Shown here piece by piece: positions 50,080 to 61,536 of a stretch of 64,000 nucleotides of DNA. The stretch is from UBA1479 sp002706405 (GTDB lineage: Bacteria > Pseudomonadota > Alphaproteobacteria > Rhodospirillales > Casp-alpha2): contig CAXATO010000003.1 of the NCBI GenBank assembly GCA_963972255.1, positions 1-64,000 of the forward strand. Reading direction: 5' to 3'. Under the pieces are notes generated by a model. It saw nothing but the letters and a program-made list of their open reading frames with translations. It did not search any database and was not told the DNA's origin. A program made the position numbers and the translations under genes. Each line of letters opens with the position of its first letter. Position 1 is the stretch's first letter.

Positions 50080-51369
50080 ATGAAAACACATTTCCGGGGG
50101 GCAGTGGCGGCCATCGCCCTGACCGCGGCCGCGATGACGAGCACCGTCGCGCAGGCCGCCGACACCATTAAGGTCGGCATTCTTCATTCTCTGTCCGGCA
50201 CCATGGCGATCAGCGAAACCACGCTGAAGGACGTCATGTTGATGCTGATCGAAGAGCAGAACAAGAAAGGCGGCCTGCTGGGCAAGAAGCTCGAAGCCGT
50301 CGTCGTGGACCCTGCGTCCAACTGGCCGCTGTTCGCCGAAAAGGCGCGCGAGCTGATCGAAGTCAAGAAGGTCGACGTGGTATTCGGCTGCTGGACGTCC
50401 GTGTCGCGCAAGTCCGTGCTGCCGGTGTTCGAGGAACTGAATTCGATCCTGTTCTATCCGGTCCAGTACGAAGGCGAGGAAAGCCAGAAGAACGTGTTCT
50501 ACACGGGGGCCGCGCCGAACCAGCAGGCGATCCCCGCCGTCGATTACCTGGCCGAGCAGGAAGGCGTGAAGCGCTGGGTCCTGGCCGGGACCGATTACGT
50601 CTATCCGCGCACGACCAACAAGATCCTCGAGACCTATCTCAAGGACAAGGGCGTGCCCGCCGAAGACATCATGATCAACTACACGCCGTTCGGTCATTCC
50701 GATTGGCAGACCATCGTCGCCGACATCAAGAAGTTCGGGTCCGCCGGCAAGAAGACCGCCGTCGTCTCGACCATCAACGGTGACGCCAACGTGCCGTTCT
50801 ACAAGGAACTGGCCAACCAGGGCATCAAGGCCGAAGACATTCCGGTTGTCGCGTTCTCCGTCGGCGAAGAGGAACTGGCCGGTCTCGACACCGCCCCGCT
50901 GGTCGGCCATCTGGCCGCCTGGAACTACTTCATGTCCGCCAACACGCCGGAAAACGCCGCGTTCATCAAGAAGTGGAAGACCTTCATCAAGAACGACAAG
51001 CGCGTGACCAACGATCCCATGGAAGCCCATTACATCGGCTTCAACATGTGGGTGAAGGCGGTGGAGATCGCCGGTACGACCAAGTCGGACGACGTGATCG
51101 ACAGCATCGTCGGCGTTACGGTTCCGAACCTGACCGGCGGCGTGTCGGCCATGATGCCGAACCACCACATCACCAAGCCGGTGCTGATCGGCGAGATTCA
51201 GGCCAACGGCCAGTTCGAAACCGTGTCTTCGACGCCGGGCCTGGTGCCGGGCGACGCCTGGTCCGATTTCCTGCCGGGTTCCAAGGACCTGATCTCCGAT
51301 TGGCGCAAGCCCATGTCCTGCGGCAACTTCAATGTGAAGACCGGCAAGTGCAGCGGCAAGGGCTCCTGA
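50080..51369 (+). CDS. urtA: Urea ABC transporter substrate-binding protein UrtA
   Basis: A 429-residue periplasmic binding protein with a Sec signal peptide cleaved near AQA-AD. Family landmarks are IKVGILHSLSGTMAISETTL, VFGCWTSVSRKSVLPVFEE, FYPVQYEGEESQKNVFYTGA and NPMEAHYIGFNMWVKAVE-type text (NDPMEAHYIGFN). It binds urea at high affinity. The start at 50080 is preceded by CTGGAGA. It is separated from urtB by 119 bp holding a strong hairpin. Confidence 0.96.
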   Translation: MKTHFRGAVAAIALTAAAMTSTVAQAADTIKVGILHSLSGTMAISETTLKDVMLMLIEEQNKKGGLLGKKLEAVVVDPASNWPLFAEKARELIEVKKVDVVFGCWTSVSRKSVLPVFEELNSILFYPVQYEGEESQKNVFYTGAAPNQQAIPAVDYLAEQEGVKRWVLAGTDYVYPRTTNKILETYLKDKGVPAEDIMINYTPFGHSDWQTIVADIKKFGSAGKKTAVVSTINGDANVPFYKELANQGIKAEDIPVVAFSVGEEELAGLDTAPLVGHLAAWNYFMSANTPENAAFIKKWKTFIKNDKRVTNDPMEAHYIGFNMWVKAVEIAGTTKSDDVIDSIVGVTVPNLTGGVSAMMPNHHITKPVLIGEIQANGQFETVSSTPGLVPGDAWSDFLPGSKDLISDWRKPMSCGNFNVKTGKCSGKGS

Positions 51370-51414
51370 GTTAGGGCCCGGTCACAGCCGTGACGGACAC
51401 AAACCACACGGGCG

Positions 51415-51434
51415 GGCGGGGCACACGCCCCGCC
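51415..51434 (+). terminator. Hairpin between urtA and urtB
   Basis: GGCGGGGC and GCCCCGCC form a perfect 8-bp stem with an ACAC loop in the 119-bp gap after urtA. It has no T tract. Such hairpins often stabilise the binding-protein message or attenuate downstream genes, giving more UrtA than permease. Confidence 0.5.
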
Positions 51435-51488
51435 CCCCACACCACCCCGAAATTCCGCAATCACCATCCTGGCAACGGCGACAGGTCC

Positions 51489-53108
51489 ATGGCGCAATCA
51501 CTTCCTTCATTATTGCTTTTCCTGGCTTTGGCCTGGCTGATCCCGGCGGGACCGGTCCAGGCGTCGGATGAGGCCCTCCAGGCGCAGATCGATGCCCTGG
51601 GCACGGGCGGGTTCTCCGACACGGCCAAGCAGATCCAGGCCCTTGCGGCGTCCGGCGACGACCGCGTCGTCCCGGCCCTTCAAGCCCTTCTGGCCGGCAA
51701 GCTTTACGTCCGGCCGTCGGATAAGAAGGTCTTCATCACCGAGAAAGCCGAGGGCGGTTTCACCCTGATCGATCCCCTGTCCGGCAAGGACGTGGCCACC
51801 TCCGACAGCTTCTCGGTAAAGAAAATCCGCGTGAACAACCGCCTGCGGCGCGCCCTCAAGGCGGCCCTCGGCGGGTTGACGCTATTGTCCAAGGATCCGG
51901 CGGCGCGTCTCAAGGCGGCGGGTGCGGTGTTCAAGTCTCAGGACCCGGAGATGCTCGCCCCCCTCGAGGCCGCAATCCTCAAGGAAACCGACGATAAGGT
52001 GCGAAAGGCGCTGCAGGGGGCCCGTGCCGCCGTGCAGCTGAAATCCGACGTACCGGAGGCCGACAAGATCGCGGCCCTCAAGCTGATCGAAGAACGCGGC
52101 GACCGCGACGCGCTGTCCATCGCCTTGGCCATGGCGGCGCAATCGGAGGGTGCGGTGAAGGCCGCCGCCGAAGCCACCGCCAAGTCCATCCGCCAGAACC
52201 TTGAACTGTGGGGTGCCGCGCAGAACGTCTGGTACGGCCTGTCCCTGGGCTCGGTCCTGCTGCTGGCCGCCATCGGCCTCGCCATTACCTTCGGCGTCAT
52301 GGGGGTCATCAACATGGCCCACGGCGAAATGGTGATGATCGGCGCCTATGTGACCTTCATGGTGCAGGAAGTCATCCGCACCTCCATGCCGGACATGTTC
52401 GCCTATTCCCTTTTGATATCCGTGCCGCTCGCCTTTCTGGTCGCCGGCGCCATCGGCATGGCGGTGGAGCGCTGCATCATCCGCTTCCTCTACGGCCGGC
52501 CGTTGGAAACCCTGCTCGCGACCTGGGGCCTTTCCCTCGTCCTGCAGCAGGCCGTGCGCACCATCTTCGGGCCCTCCAACCGCGAGGTCGGCACCCCTGA
52601 CTACATGGCCGGCGCCTTCGAGGTCGGCCATCTGACCATCACCTACAACCGGCTGTGGATCATCGTGTTTTCCCTGGTCGTGCTGTTCGCGCTGATGGCG
52701 GTGCTGAAAAAGACCTCCCTCGGCCTGCAGATGCGAGCCGTCACCCAGAACCGCCGCATGGCCGGCGCCATGGGCATCCGCACCAGCTGGGTCGATGCCG
52801 TGACCTTCGGGTTGGGTTCCGGCATCGCCGGGATCGCCGGGGTGGCGCTGTCGCAGATCGACAACGTCAGCCCCAACCTGGGCCAGTCCTACATCATCGA
52901 CAGCTTCATGGTCGTGGTGTTCGGCGGGGTCGGCAACCTGTGGGGCACCCTGGTCGGGGCCATGACGCTGGGCGTCGCCAACAAGTTCCTTGAACCCTAT
53001 GCGGGGGCGGTGCTGGGCAAGGTCCTGGTCCTCGTGTTCATCATCCTGTTCATCCAGAAACGTCCACGGGGGCTGTTCGCCCTCAAGGGCCGGGCGATCG
53101 ACTCATGA
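51489..53108 (+). CDS. urtB: Urea ABC transporter permease UrtB
   Basis: A 539-residue inner-membrane permease. A signal-like N-terminus and a ~230-residue HEAT-like periplasmic extension (VVPALQALLAGKLYVRPSDK ... DDKVRKALQGARAAVQLKSD) precede the LivH-type membrane domain (~240-539, GVINMAHGEMVMIGAYV). This long N-terminal extension is characteristic of UrtB. ATG at 51489 is used. The stop overlaps urtC by 4 bp. Confidence 0.93.
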   Translation: MAQSLPSLLLFLALAWLIPAGPVQASDEALQAQIDALGTGGFSDTAKQIQALAASGDDRVVPALQALLAGKLYVRPSDKKVFITEKAEGGFTLIDPLSGKDVATSDSFSVKKIRVNNRLRRALKAALGGLTLLSKDPAARLKAAGAVFKSQDPEMLAPLEAAILKETDDKVRKALQGARAAVQLKSDVPEADKIAALKLIEERGDRDALSIALAMAAQSEGAVKAAAEATAKSIRQNLELWGAAQNVWYGLSLGSVLLLAAIGLAITFGVMGVINMAHGEMVMIGAYVTFMVQEVIRTSMPDMFAYSLLISVPLAFLVAGAIGMAVERCIIRFLYGRPLETLLATWGLSLVLQQAVRTIFGPSNREVGTPDYMAGAFEVGHLTITYNRLWIIVFSLVVLFALMAVLKKTSLGLQMRAVTQNRRMAGAMGIRTSWVDAVTFGLGSGIAGIAGVALSQIDNVSPNLGQSYIIDSFMVVVFGGVGNLWGTLVGAMTLGVANKFLEPYAGAVLGKVLVLVFIILFIQKRPRGLFALKGRAIDS

Positions 53109-54247
53109 TGACTCTCAAGCTCATTCAAGGCGGCTTCGACCGCCGCACGGCGATCTTCCTGGGGCTGTTGTTCCTGATCGTCGTCGGGGTGTCCGTGCTC
53201 AGCCTCGGCACCCCCGCGGACAGCCCGCTGCACATCTCGTCCTATTCGGTGGCGCTGCTCGGCAAGTATCTCTGCTATGCCCTGCTGGCACTCTCGGTCG
53301 ACCTCGTCTGGGGCTTCTGCGGCGTGCTGTCGCTGGGCCATGCGGCGTTCTTCGCCCTCGGCGGCTATGCCATGGGCATGTACCTGATGCGCCAGATCGG
53401 CACCCGCGGCGTCTATGGCGATCCGATCCTGCCCGACTTCATGGTGTTCCTGAATTACAAGGAACTGCCCTGGTTCTGGTACGGCTTCGATCAGTTCTGG
53501 TTCGCGGCCCTGATGGTCATCATGGTGCCCGGCGTGCTGGCCTTCGTGTTCGGCTGGTTCGCCTTCCGCTCGCGGGTCACGGGGGTCTATCTCTCGATCA
53601 TCACCCAGGCCCTGACCTTCGCCCTGATGCTTGCGTTCTTCCGCAACGACATGGGCTTCGGCGGCAACAACGGCCTGACCGATTTCAAGGAAATCCTGGG
53701 CTTCGACGTACAGGCGGATTCAACCCGCGTCGGCCTGTTGGTGGCGTCGGCGGTCGCATTGGCGCTCGGCTTCATCATCTGCAAGGCGCTGGTCAATTCC
53801 AAGTTCGGCAAGGTCCTGATCGCCGTGCGCGACGCCGAAAGCCGGACGCGGTTCCTGGGCTACCGGCCCGAAAACTACAAGCTTCTGGTCTGGACCCTGT
53901 CGGCCTGCATGGCGGGGGTCGCGGGCGCGCTCTACGTGCCCCAGGTCGGCATCATCAACCCGTCGGAATTCACGCCCGCCAACTCCATCGAGGTCGTGAT
54001 CTGGGTCGCCGTCGGCGGCCGGGGAACCCTGGTCGGGGCGACCGTGGGGGCGATCATCGTCAACTTCGGCAAGACCCTGTTCACGGGCATTCTGCCGGAA
54101 TTCTGGCTGTTCGCCTTGGGCGGCCTGTTCATCGCCGTGACCCTGTTCCTGCCCAAGGGCATTGTCGGCACCTATGACGACTGGAAGGCTCGGCGCCGCG
54201 CGTCCAAGGACGCCGCCGCCACACCCCAGCCGCAGGAAGGGGATTGA
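53105..54247 (+). CDS. urtC: Urea ABC transporter permease UrtC
   Basis: A 380-residue LivM-type permease with about ten membrane helices. Conserved pieces are LSVDLVWGFCGVLSLGHAAF and FALGGYAMGMYLMRQIG near the N-terminus, FRNDMGFGGNNGLTDFKEIL in the middle, and the EAA-type RDAESRTRFLGYRPENYK. Overlap with urtB (ATGA) shows coupling. The C-terminus is a short cytoplasmic tail rich in Ala and Arg. Confidence 0.93.
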   Translation: MMTLKLIQGGFDRRTAIFLGLLFLIVVGVSVLSLGTPADSPLHISSYSVALLGKYLCYALLALSVDLVWGFCGVLSLGHAAFFALGGYAMGMYLMRQIGTRGVYGDPILPDFMVFLNYKELPWFWYGFDQFWFAALMVIMVPGVLAFVFGWFAFRSRVTGVYLSIITQALTFALMLAFFRNDMGFGGNNGLTDFKEILGFDVQADSTRVGLLVASAVALALGFIICKALVNSKFGKVLIAVRDAESRTRFLGYRPENYKLLVWTLSACMAGVAGALYVPQVGIINPSEFTPANSIEVVIWVAVGGRGTLVGATVGAIIVNFGKTLFTGILPEFWLFALGGLFIAVTLFLPKGIVGTYDDWKARRRASKDAAATPQPQEGD

Positions 54248-54251
54248 GCAC

Positions 54252-54998
54252 ATGTCATTGAAAAGCTCGATCCTCTATCTGGAAAACGTCAACGTCTCGT
54301 TCGACGGTTTCCGGGCGCTGCGCGACCTGTCGTTGACGGTGAAGCCGGGCGAGATGCGCGCCATCATCGGCCCCAACGGGGCGGGCAAGACGACCATGAT
54401 GGATGTCATCACCGGCAAGACGAAGCCCGACAACGGCCGCGTTCTGTTCGACGAGACCGTCAACCTGACCCGCATGGACGAGGCGGAGATCGCGTCCCTC
54501 GGTATCGGTCGCAAGTTCCAGAAGCCCACCGTGTTCGAGAACCACACGGTCTGGGACAATCTGGTGCTGGCGCTGAAATCCGGGCGGCGGGCCTGGGACA
54601 CCCTGTTCCACATCACGGGGGACAAGGACAGGAAGGAGATCGAGGATATTCTCGAGATCATCCGCCTGACCCGCGTGAAGGATGAGGTTTCCGCCAACCT
54701 GTCCCACGGCCAGAAGCAGTGGCTGGAGATCGGCATGCTGCTGGCCCAGGACCCCAAGCTTCTTTTGGTCGACGAGCCGGTGGCCGGCATGACCGACGCG
54801 GAGACGGAAGAAACGGCGCGGCTGTTGCGCGACATCGCCCAGCGTCATTCCGTGGTCGTGGTCGAACACGACATGGCCTTCGTGCGCGACCTGGACGTGC
54901 AGGTCACGGTGCTGCACGAAGGGGCGGCCATCGCCGAGGGCACCCTTGATTATGTCAGCGCCGACGAGCGCGTCATCGAAGTGTATCTGGGCCGCTAG
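54252..54998 (+). CDS. urtD: Urea ABC transporter ATPase UrtD
   Basis: A 248-residue LivG-type ABC ATPase. Walker A is GPNGAGKTT, the signature LSHGQKQWLEIGMLL (the SHGQKQWLEI form is typical of UrtD) and Walker B LLLVDEPVAGMTD, with the H-loop VVEHDM. It starts 4 bp after urtC; the longer upstream frame overlaps urtC and is rejected. Pairs with UrtE to power urea import. Confidence 0.95.
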   Translation: MSLKSSILYLENVNVSFDGFRALRDLSLTVKPGEMRAIIGPNGAGKTTMMDVITGKTKPDNGRVLFDETVNLTRMDEAEIASLGIGRKFQKPTVFENHTVWDNLVLALKSGRRAWDTLFHITGDKDRKEIEDILEIIRLTRVKDEVSANLSHGQKQWLEIGMLLAQDPKLLLVDEPVAGMTDAETEETARLLRDIAQRHSVVVVEHDMAFVRDLDVQVTVLHEGAAIAEGTLDYVSADERVIEVYLGR

Positions 54999-55015
54999 GA
55001 AGAGGAAGACGAGAG

Positions 55016-55825
55016 ATGCTTGAAGTCCAAAACGTCGACCTGTTCTACGGCGCTGCCCAGGCCCTCCGCGGCGTCAGCATGAAGGCCGAGGTCGGCAAAG
55101 TGACCTGCGTCCTGGGCCGCAACGGTGTCGGCAAGACCAGCCTGTTGCGTGCCATCGTCGGCCATCACCCCATCGCCAACGGCGACATCCTGTGGGACGG
55201 GGCCTCGGTCAATTCCCTGGCCACCTATGACCGGGCGCGGCGCGGCATCGCCTATGTGCCTCAGGGGCGCGAGATCTTCCCGCTGTTGACCGTGCAGGAG
55301 AATCTGGAAACGGGTTATGCCGGTCTGCCGGCCAAGCTGCGCTTCGTGCCGGACGAGGTGTTCGAGCTGTTCCCCGTGCTGAAAGACATGCTGAAGCGCC
55401 GGGGCGGCGATCTGTCCGGCGGCCAGCAGCAGCAATTGGCCATCGGCCGCGCCCTGGTCACGCGGCCGCGCCTGCTGGTGCTGGACGAGCCGACGGAAGG
55501 CATTCAGCCCTCCATCATCAAGGACATCGGCGGCGCCATCAAATTCCTGCGCGACCGTTCGAACAAGCAGGACGAGGCCTCGCCCCTCAGGGTCTATGAT
55601 GCGCCGCCCCGGGAATCCAACGGGGATACCAACAAGACGGTGAAGGACGCGGTTTCCTACTTGCGCGAGAAAGGGGAAATGGCGATCCTGCTGGTCGAAC
55701 AGTATTTTGATTTCGCCCACGAATTGGCCGACGCCATCACCGTCATGGACCGGGGCGAGGTCATTGTCGCCGGTGACAAGAACGAGTTGGACGCGGACGA
55801 TGTACGACGGCACCTCACCGTCTGA
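55016..55825 (+). CDS. urtE: Urea ABC transporter ATPase UrtE, with an insertion
   Basis: A 269-residue LivF-type ATPase. Walker A is GRNGVGKTS, the signature LSGGQQQQLAIGRAL and Walker B LLVLDEPTEGIQPS. UrtE proteins are usually about 230 residues. Here roughly 36 extra residues (~181-217, rich in polar and charged residues, including RVYDAPPRESNGDTNK) sit between the D-loop and the H-loop region LLVEQYFDFA. The flanking motifs are intact, so the protein should be active. It overlaps ureD by 26 bp. Confidence 0.92.
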   Translation: MLEVQNVDLFYGAAQALRGVSMKAEVGKVTCVLGRNGVGKTSLLRAIVGHHPIANGDILWDGASVNSLATYDRARRGIAYVPQGREIFPLLTVQENLETGYAGLPAKLRFVPDEVFELFPVLKDMLKRRGGDLSGGQQQQLAIGRALVTRPRLLVLDEPTEGIQPSIIKDIGGAIKFLRDRSNKQDEASPLRVYDAPPRESNGDTNKTVKDAVSYLREKGEMAILLVEQYFDFAHELADAITVMDRGEVIVAGDKNELDADDVRRHLTV

Positions 55826-56648
55826 CCGGCCCGGCGAAACCCCATCCCTTCAGCGCGCCCGCGGTCGGGCCCGGATCGCGGTCCGGGCCGAAGACGGTGT
55901 CACGCGCCTGGTGGACCTGTATCAGGACGGGTGCGCCAAGCTGCGCCTGCCCAAGGTTTATGGCCCGTCTTCGGTAGAGGCGGTGCTGTTGAACACGGCG
56001 GGCGGGCTCACGGGCGGCGATGTCTATGCGACCGAGGCCCTGGCCGGGCCGGGCGCGTCCCTGGTCCTGACCTCCCAGGCGTGCGAGCGGGTCTACCGCG
56101 CCACGGGCGATCAGCCGGCCCGGGTCGAGACGCGGCTTTCCGCCGATGCCGGGACGTGCCTGCATTGGCTGCCCCAGGAAACCATTCTGTTCGACGGTGG
56201 GCGGCTGGACCGGACCCTGGATGTAGACCTTAGCGGCGACGCGGCGTTCCTGGCGGTCGAGGCCCTGGTGCTGGGGCGGGTCGCCTCGGGCGAGACGGTC
56301 ACCGGCGGGGCGTTCACCGATTCCTGGCGCATCCGCCGCGACGGAAAATTGATTTTTGCCGATGCGGCGCGGATCGGCGGCGACATCGACGCCGTGGCCG
56401 CCGGGCCGGCCGTTCTGGCCGGCAACAAGGCGGTGGCGACGGTGGTCCTGGCCGCATCCGGGGCGGAAGCCAAATTGGCCGAGGCACGGGCCGTGTTGGA
56501 CTCGCTTGCCACGGCGGGGGCGAGTGCGATGCCCGGATTGCTGGTCTGCCGTCTGGTGGCACCCGACGACCGGGCGCTGCGGGCTTGTCTGGTGCCGTTG
56601 CTGAATCTGTTGGCCGGGCGGGCGCTGCCCCGCGTCTGGCACCTCTAG
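55800..56648 (+). CDS. ureD: Urease accessory protein UreD
   Basis: A 282-residue urease chaperone that binds the apo-urease and, with UreF and UreG, loads nickel. Landmarks are YQDGCAKLRLPKVY, VEAVLLNTAGGLTGGD, LTSQACERVYRATG and LHWLPQETILFDGGRL. ATG at 55800 overlaps the end of urtE, so transport and maturation genes are translationally linked. The C-terminus ends RVWHL, as in the family. Confidence 0.94.
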   Translation: MYDGTSPSDRPGETPSLQRARGRARIAVRAEDGVTRLVDLYQDGCAKLRLPKVYGPSSVEAVLLNTAGGLTGGDVYATEALAGPGASLVLTSQACERVYRATGDQPARVETRLSADAGTCLHWLPQETILFDGGRLDRTLDVDLSGDAAFLAVEALVLGRVASGETVTGGAFTDSWRIRRDGKLIFADAARIGGDIDAVAAGPAVLAGNKAVATVVLAASGAEAKLAEARAVLDSLATAGASAMPGLLVCRLVAPDDRALRACLVPLLNLLAGRALPRVWHL

Positions 56649-56675
56649 ACGTCAAAGAAGATAAAGGGAGGACCC

Positions 56676-56978
56676 ATGAACCTGACACCCAGAGAAAAGG
56701 ACAAGCTGCTGATCGCCACGGCGGCGATGGTGGCGCGCCGGCGGCTGGAGCGGGGGGTCAAGCTGAACCACCCGGAAGCCATCGCGCTGATTTCCGACTT
56801 CGTGGTTGAAGGGGCCCGCGACGGGCGATCCGTCGCCGACCTGATGGAAGCAGGGGCCCATGTCATCACCCGCGATCAGGTCATGGAAGGCATTCCTGAG
56901 ATGATCCACGATGTGCAGGTCGAAGCGACCTTTCCCGACGGGACCAAGCTGGTCACCGTCCACAACCCGATCCGTTAA
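56676..56978 (+). CDS. ureA: Urease gamma subunit
   Basis: A 100-residue structural subunit. The family start MNLTPREKDKLLIATAAMVA and the segments LKLNHPEAIALI-like (GVKLNHPEAIALISDFVVEG) and AHVITRDQVMEGIPEMI are diagnostic. It is 27 bp after ureD with a GGGAGG site. Confidence 0.97.
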   Translation: MNLTPREKDKLLIATAAMVARRRLERGVKLNHPEAIALISDFVVEGARDGRSVADLMEAGAHVITRDQVMEGIPEMIHDVQVEATFPDGTKLVTVHNPIR

Positions 56979-56989
56979 GGGAGGATGCC

Positions 56990-57309
56990 ATGATCCCAGG
57001 TGAAATCATCGCGGCCCCCGGCGAGATCGAATTGAACGCGGGCCAGCCGACCGTGACCCTGACCGTCGCCAACACGGGCGACCGCCCGGTTCAGGTCGGC
57101 AGTCACTATCATTTCTATGAAACCAACAGCGCCTTGGACTTCGATCGGGAGAAGGCGCGGGGCATGCGGCTCGACATCGCGTCGGGCACGGCCGTGCGGT
57201 TCGAGCCGGGCCAGTCCCGCGACGTGACCCTGGTGCCGCTTCTGGGCGCCCGCAAGGTCTATGGTTTCAATCAGAAGGTCATGGGCGATCTCGATGGGGG
57301 GGCGAACTG

Positions 57310-57310
<1 letters not shown>
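56990..57310 (+). CDS. ureB: Urease beta subunit
   Basis: A 106-residue structural subunit. The pattern MIPGEIIAAPGEIELNAGQP, VANTGDRPVQVGSHYHFYET and RFEPGQSRDVTLVPLLG is characteristic. The stop overlaps the ureC start (TGATG). Confidence 0.97.
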
Positions 57311-59022
<1,712 letters not shown>

Positions 59023-59047
59023 GGCGACATGCGGATTGAATGGACAA

Positions 59048-59140
59048 CCCCCTCACCCAACGTCGGCTAGGCACGGCTTTGCCGCACCAAGCCTATGTAT
59101 CCCTCTCCCCCTTCGAGGGGGAGAGGGTAGGGTGAGGGGG
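59048..59140. repeat. REP-like palindrome, copy 2 (nested inverted repeats)
   Basis: Outer arms CCCCCTCACCC (59048-59058) and GGGTGAGGGGG (59130-59140) enclose inner arms CCCTCTCCCCC (59101-59111) and GGGGGAGAGGG (59117-59127) with loop TTCGA. The inner arms are identical to the element at 47,926-47,952. It lies in the ureC-ureE gap and may form a stable mRNA structure inside the operon. Confidence 0.8.
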
Positions 59141-59168
59141 TGACGGTTTGAACGAACGGGAGGTATTG

Positions 59169-59672
59169 ATGCTTCGAGCAACGGCGCTCAAGCGGAAAGG
59201 GGATTGGTCGGGGGCGGCGGCCGATACGGTGGTGTTGGACTTCGATCATCGCCATCGGCGGCGGTTGGCCATGACGGGCACGGGCGGGCTCGAGTTCCTG
59301 CTCGACCTGGCCGAGGCCGAGGCCCTGGCCGATGGCGACGGCTTGATACTCGACGACGGCCGGCTGGTCGCCGTGACCGCGGCGGCGGAACCCCTGGTCG
59401 AGGTCACCTGCGACGATGTGGATCACCTTGTCCGCGTCGCCTGGCATCTGGGCAACCGGCACCTGCCGACGGAATTGCTGGGCGACCGTCTGCGCATCCG
59501 CCGCGATCACGTGATCGAGGACATGCTGGTCAAGCTGGGGGCGACGGTTGCCCATGTGTCGGCCCCCTTCAACCCGGAAGGCGGGGCCTACGGCCATGGC
59601 CGCACCCATGGTCATGATCACGGCGATGACCATGCCCATCATCACGGGCACGGAAGCCATTCCCATGGATAA
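59169..59672 (+). CDS. ureE: Urease accessory protein UreE (nickel chaperone)
   Basis: A 167-residue nickel-delivery protein. It ends in a strongly His/Gly/Asp-rich tail (HGHDHGDDHAHHHGHGSHS) that binds several nickel ions. Core sequence includes LDFDHRHRRRLAMTGTGGLE and AWHLGNRHLPTE. The ATG at 59169 follows GGGAGG and is preferred over the TTG 21 bp upstream. It overlaps ureF by 8 bp. Confidence 0.93.
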   Translation: MLRATALKRKGDWSGAAADTVVLDFDHRHRRRLAMTGTGGLEFLLDLAEAEALADGDGLILDDGRLVAVTAAAEPLVEVTCDDVDHLVRVAWHLGNRHLPTELLGDRLRIRRDHVIEDMLVKLGATVAHVSAPFNPEGGAYGHGRTHGHDHGDDHAHHHGHGSHSHG

Positions 59673-60350
59673 GTCCTTGATGAGTTCCGGGGCGCTTTAC
59701 CGCCTGCTGGCCTGGCTGTCGCCGGGTTATCCCGTGGGCGCCTTCGCCTACAGCCACGGCCTGGAATGGGCGGTGGAAACGGGGACGGTGGCCGACCGGG
59801 CGGGCCTGGACCGCTGGCTGCGCGATCTGCTGGCACACGGAGGGGCCTGGACGGATGCCGTCCTGTTCGCCCGCGCCCATGACGCCGCCATCGCGGGGGA
59901 CCGGACCGGATTGGCGGAGATCAACGATCTCGCCATCGCCTTGTGTCCCTCGTCGGAACGGCGGCTGGAGACCACCGCCCAGGGCAATGCCTTCCTGCTC
60001 GCCACGCGGGCGAGTTGGCCTTGGGACGACGACGATGGGAATGCGATCCCCGGGGACTGCGCCTATCCGGTGGCCGTCGCCTGGGCCGCCGCCGGGCATG
60101 GCCTGCCTTTGGAGCCGGCCCTGCATGCCTATGTCCATGCCGCGGCGGCGAACCTGATTTCTGCGGGCGTGCGGCTGATCCCCTTGGGCCAGACCGACGG
60201 CCAGCGCGTCCTGGCGGCGCTTGAGGATGCGGTGGCGCAGACGGCCGCCGCCGCCCAAGCGGCGGACCTTGCCGCCCTCGGCGGCTGCGCCTTTCTTTCC
60301 GACGTGGCCGCCATGCGCCACGAAACCCAATACACGAGGCTTTTCAGATC

Positions 60351-60354
<4 letters not shown>
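59665..60354 (+). CDS. ureF: Urease accessory protein UreF
   Basis: A 229-residue helical chaperone, part of the UreD-UreF-UreG complex. Landmarks are LAWLSPGYPVGAFAYSHGLE, GDCAYPVAVAWAAAGHGLPL and LIPLGQTDGQRVLAAL. The start overlaps the end of ureE; its own stop overlaps the ureG start by 4 bp. Confidence 0.94.
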
Positions 60355-60992
<638 letters not shown>

Positions 60993-61062
60993 ACGCGACC
61001 TTGACCCCGGCAACCACGATTGCCGATAAGAACGGGTGAACCGTCCGCCATCGGAAACCGGC

Positions 61063-61461
61063 ATGAAGAAGCAATCAAAGAAGTTCAAGGTGTTCCGTTC
61101 ATCCGCTGGGCTGGGTCTGCGCGCCCTTCGGGACTTCAAGAAGTCCGAAGAGCTCATCGAATACACGGGCCCCCGCCTCAGCACCAAGAACGGCGACGCC
61201 AAGCCGAACCGATATCTGTTTCAGCTGAACGACGCGTATTACATCGATGGCTCGCCGCGCTCCAACCTGGCGCGTTACATCAATCACTCCTGCCGGCCGA
61301 ACGCCAAGGCGTTTGTCAGCCACGATGAAAAACGCATCACCATCGAGGCGATCCGGTCGATCAAGGCCGGTGAGGAAATCACCTATGATTACGGCAAGGA
61401 ATACTTCGAGGAATACATCGCGCCGGTCGGCTGCCGCTGCGTGAAATGCGCAGGCTCTTGA
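61063..61461 (+). CDS. SET-domain protein (lysine methyltransferase-like)
   Basis: A 132-residue protein that is almost only a SET domain. It has RSSAGLGLRALRDFKKSEEL, the knot NHSCRPNA (residues 74-81), EEITYDYG (104-111) and a post-SET-like CRCVKC (124-129) that with Cys77 could bind zinc. SET enzymes methylate lysine in proteins; bacterial substrates are mostly unknown. ATG at 61063 is used, but GTG at 61036 would add nine residues. It follows ureG by 70 bp, with no evidence of a functional link. Confidence 0.87.
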   Translation: MKKQSKKFKVFRSSAGLGLRALRDFKKSEELIEYTGPRLSTKNGDAKPNRYLFQLNDAYYIDGSPRSNLARYINHSCRPNAKAFVSHDEKRITIEAIRSIKAGEEITYDYGKEYFEEYIAPVGCRCVKCAGS

Positions 61462-61536
61462 CGGCATTCTGAAAACGGGGACGATGGGGCCGGGCAAAAC
61501 CAAGCCCGCAAGAAACGCCAGCCCGCAGGAAACACC

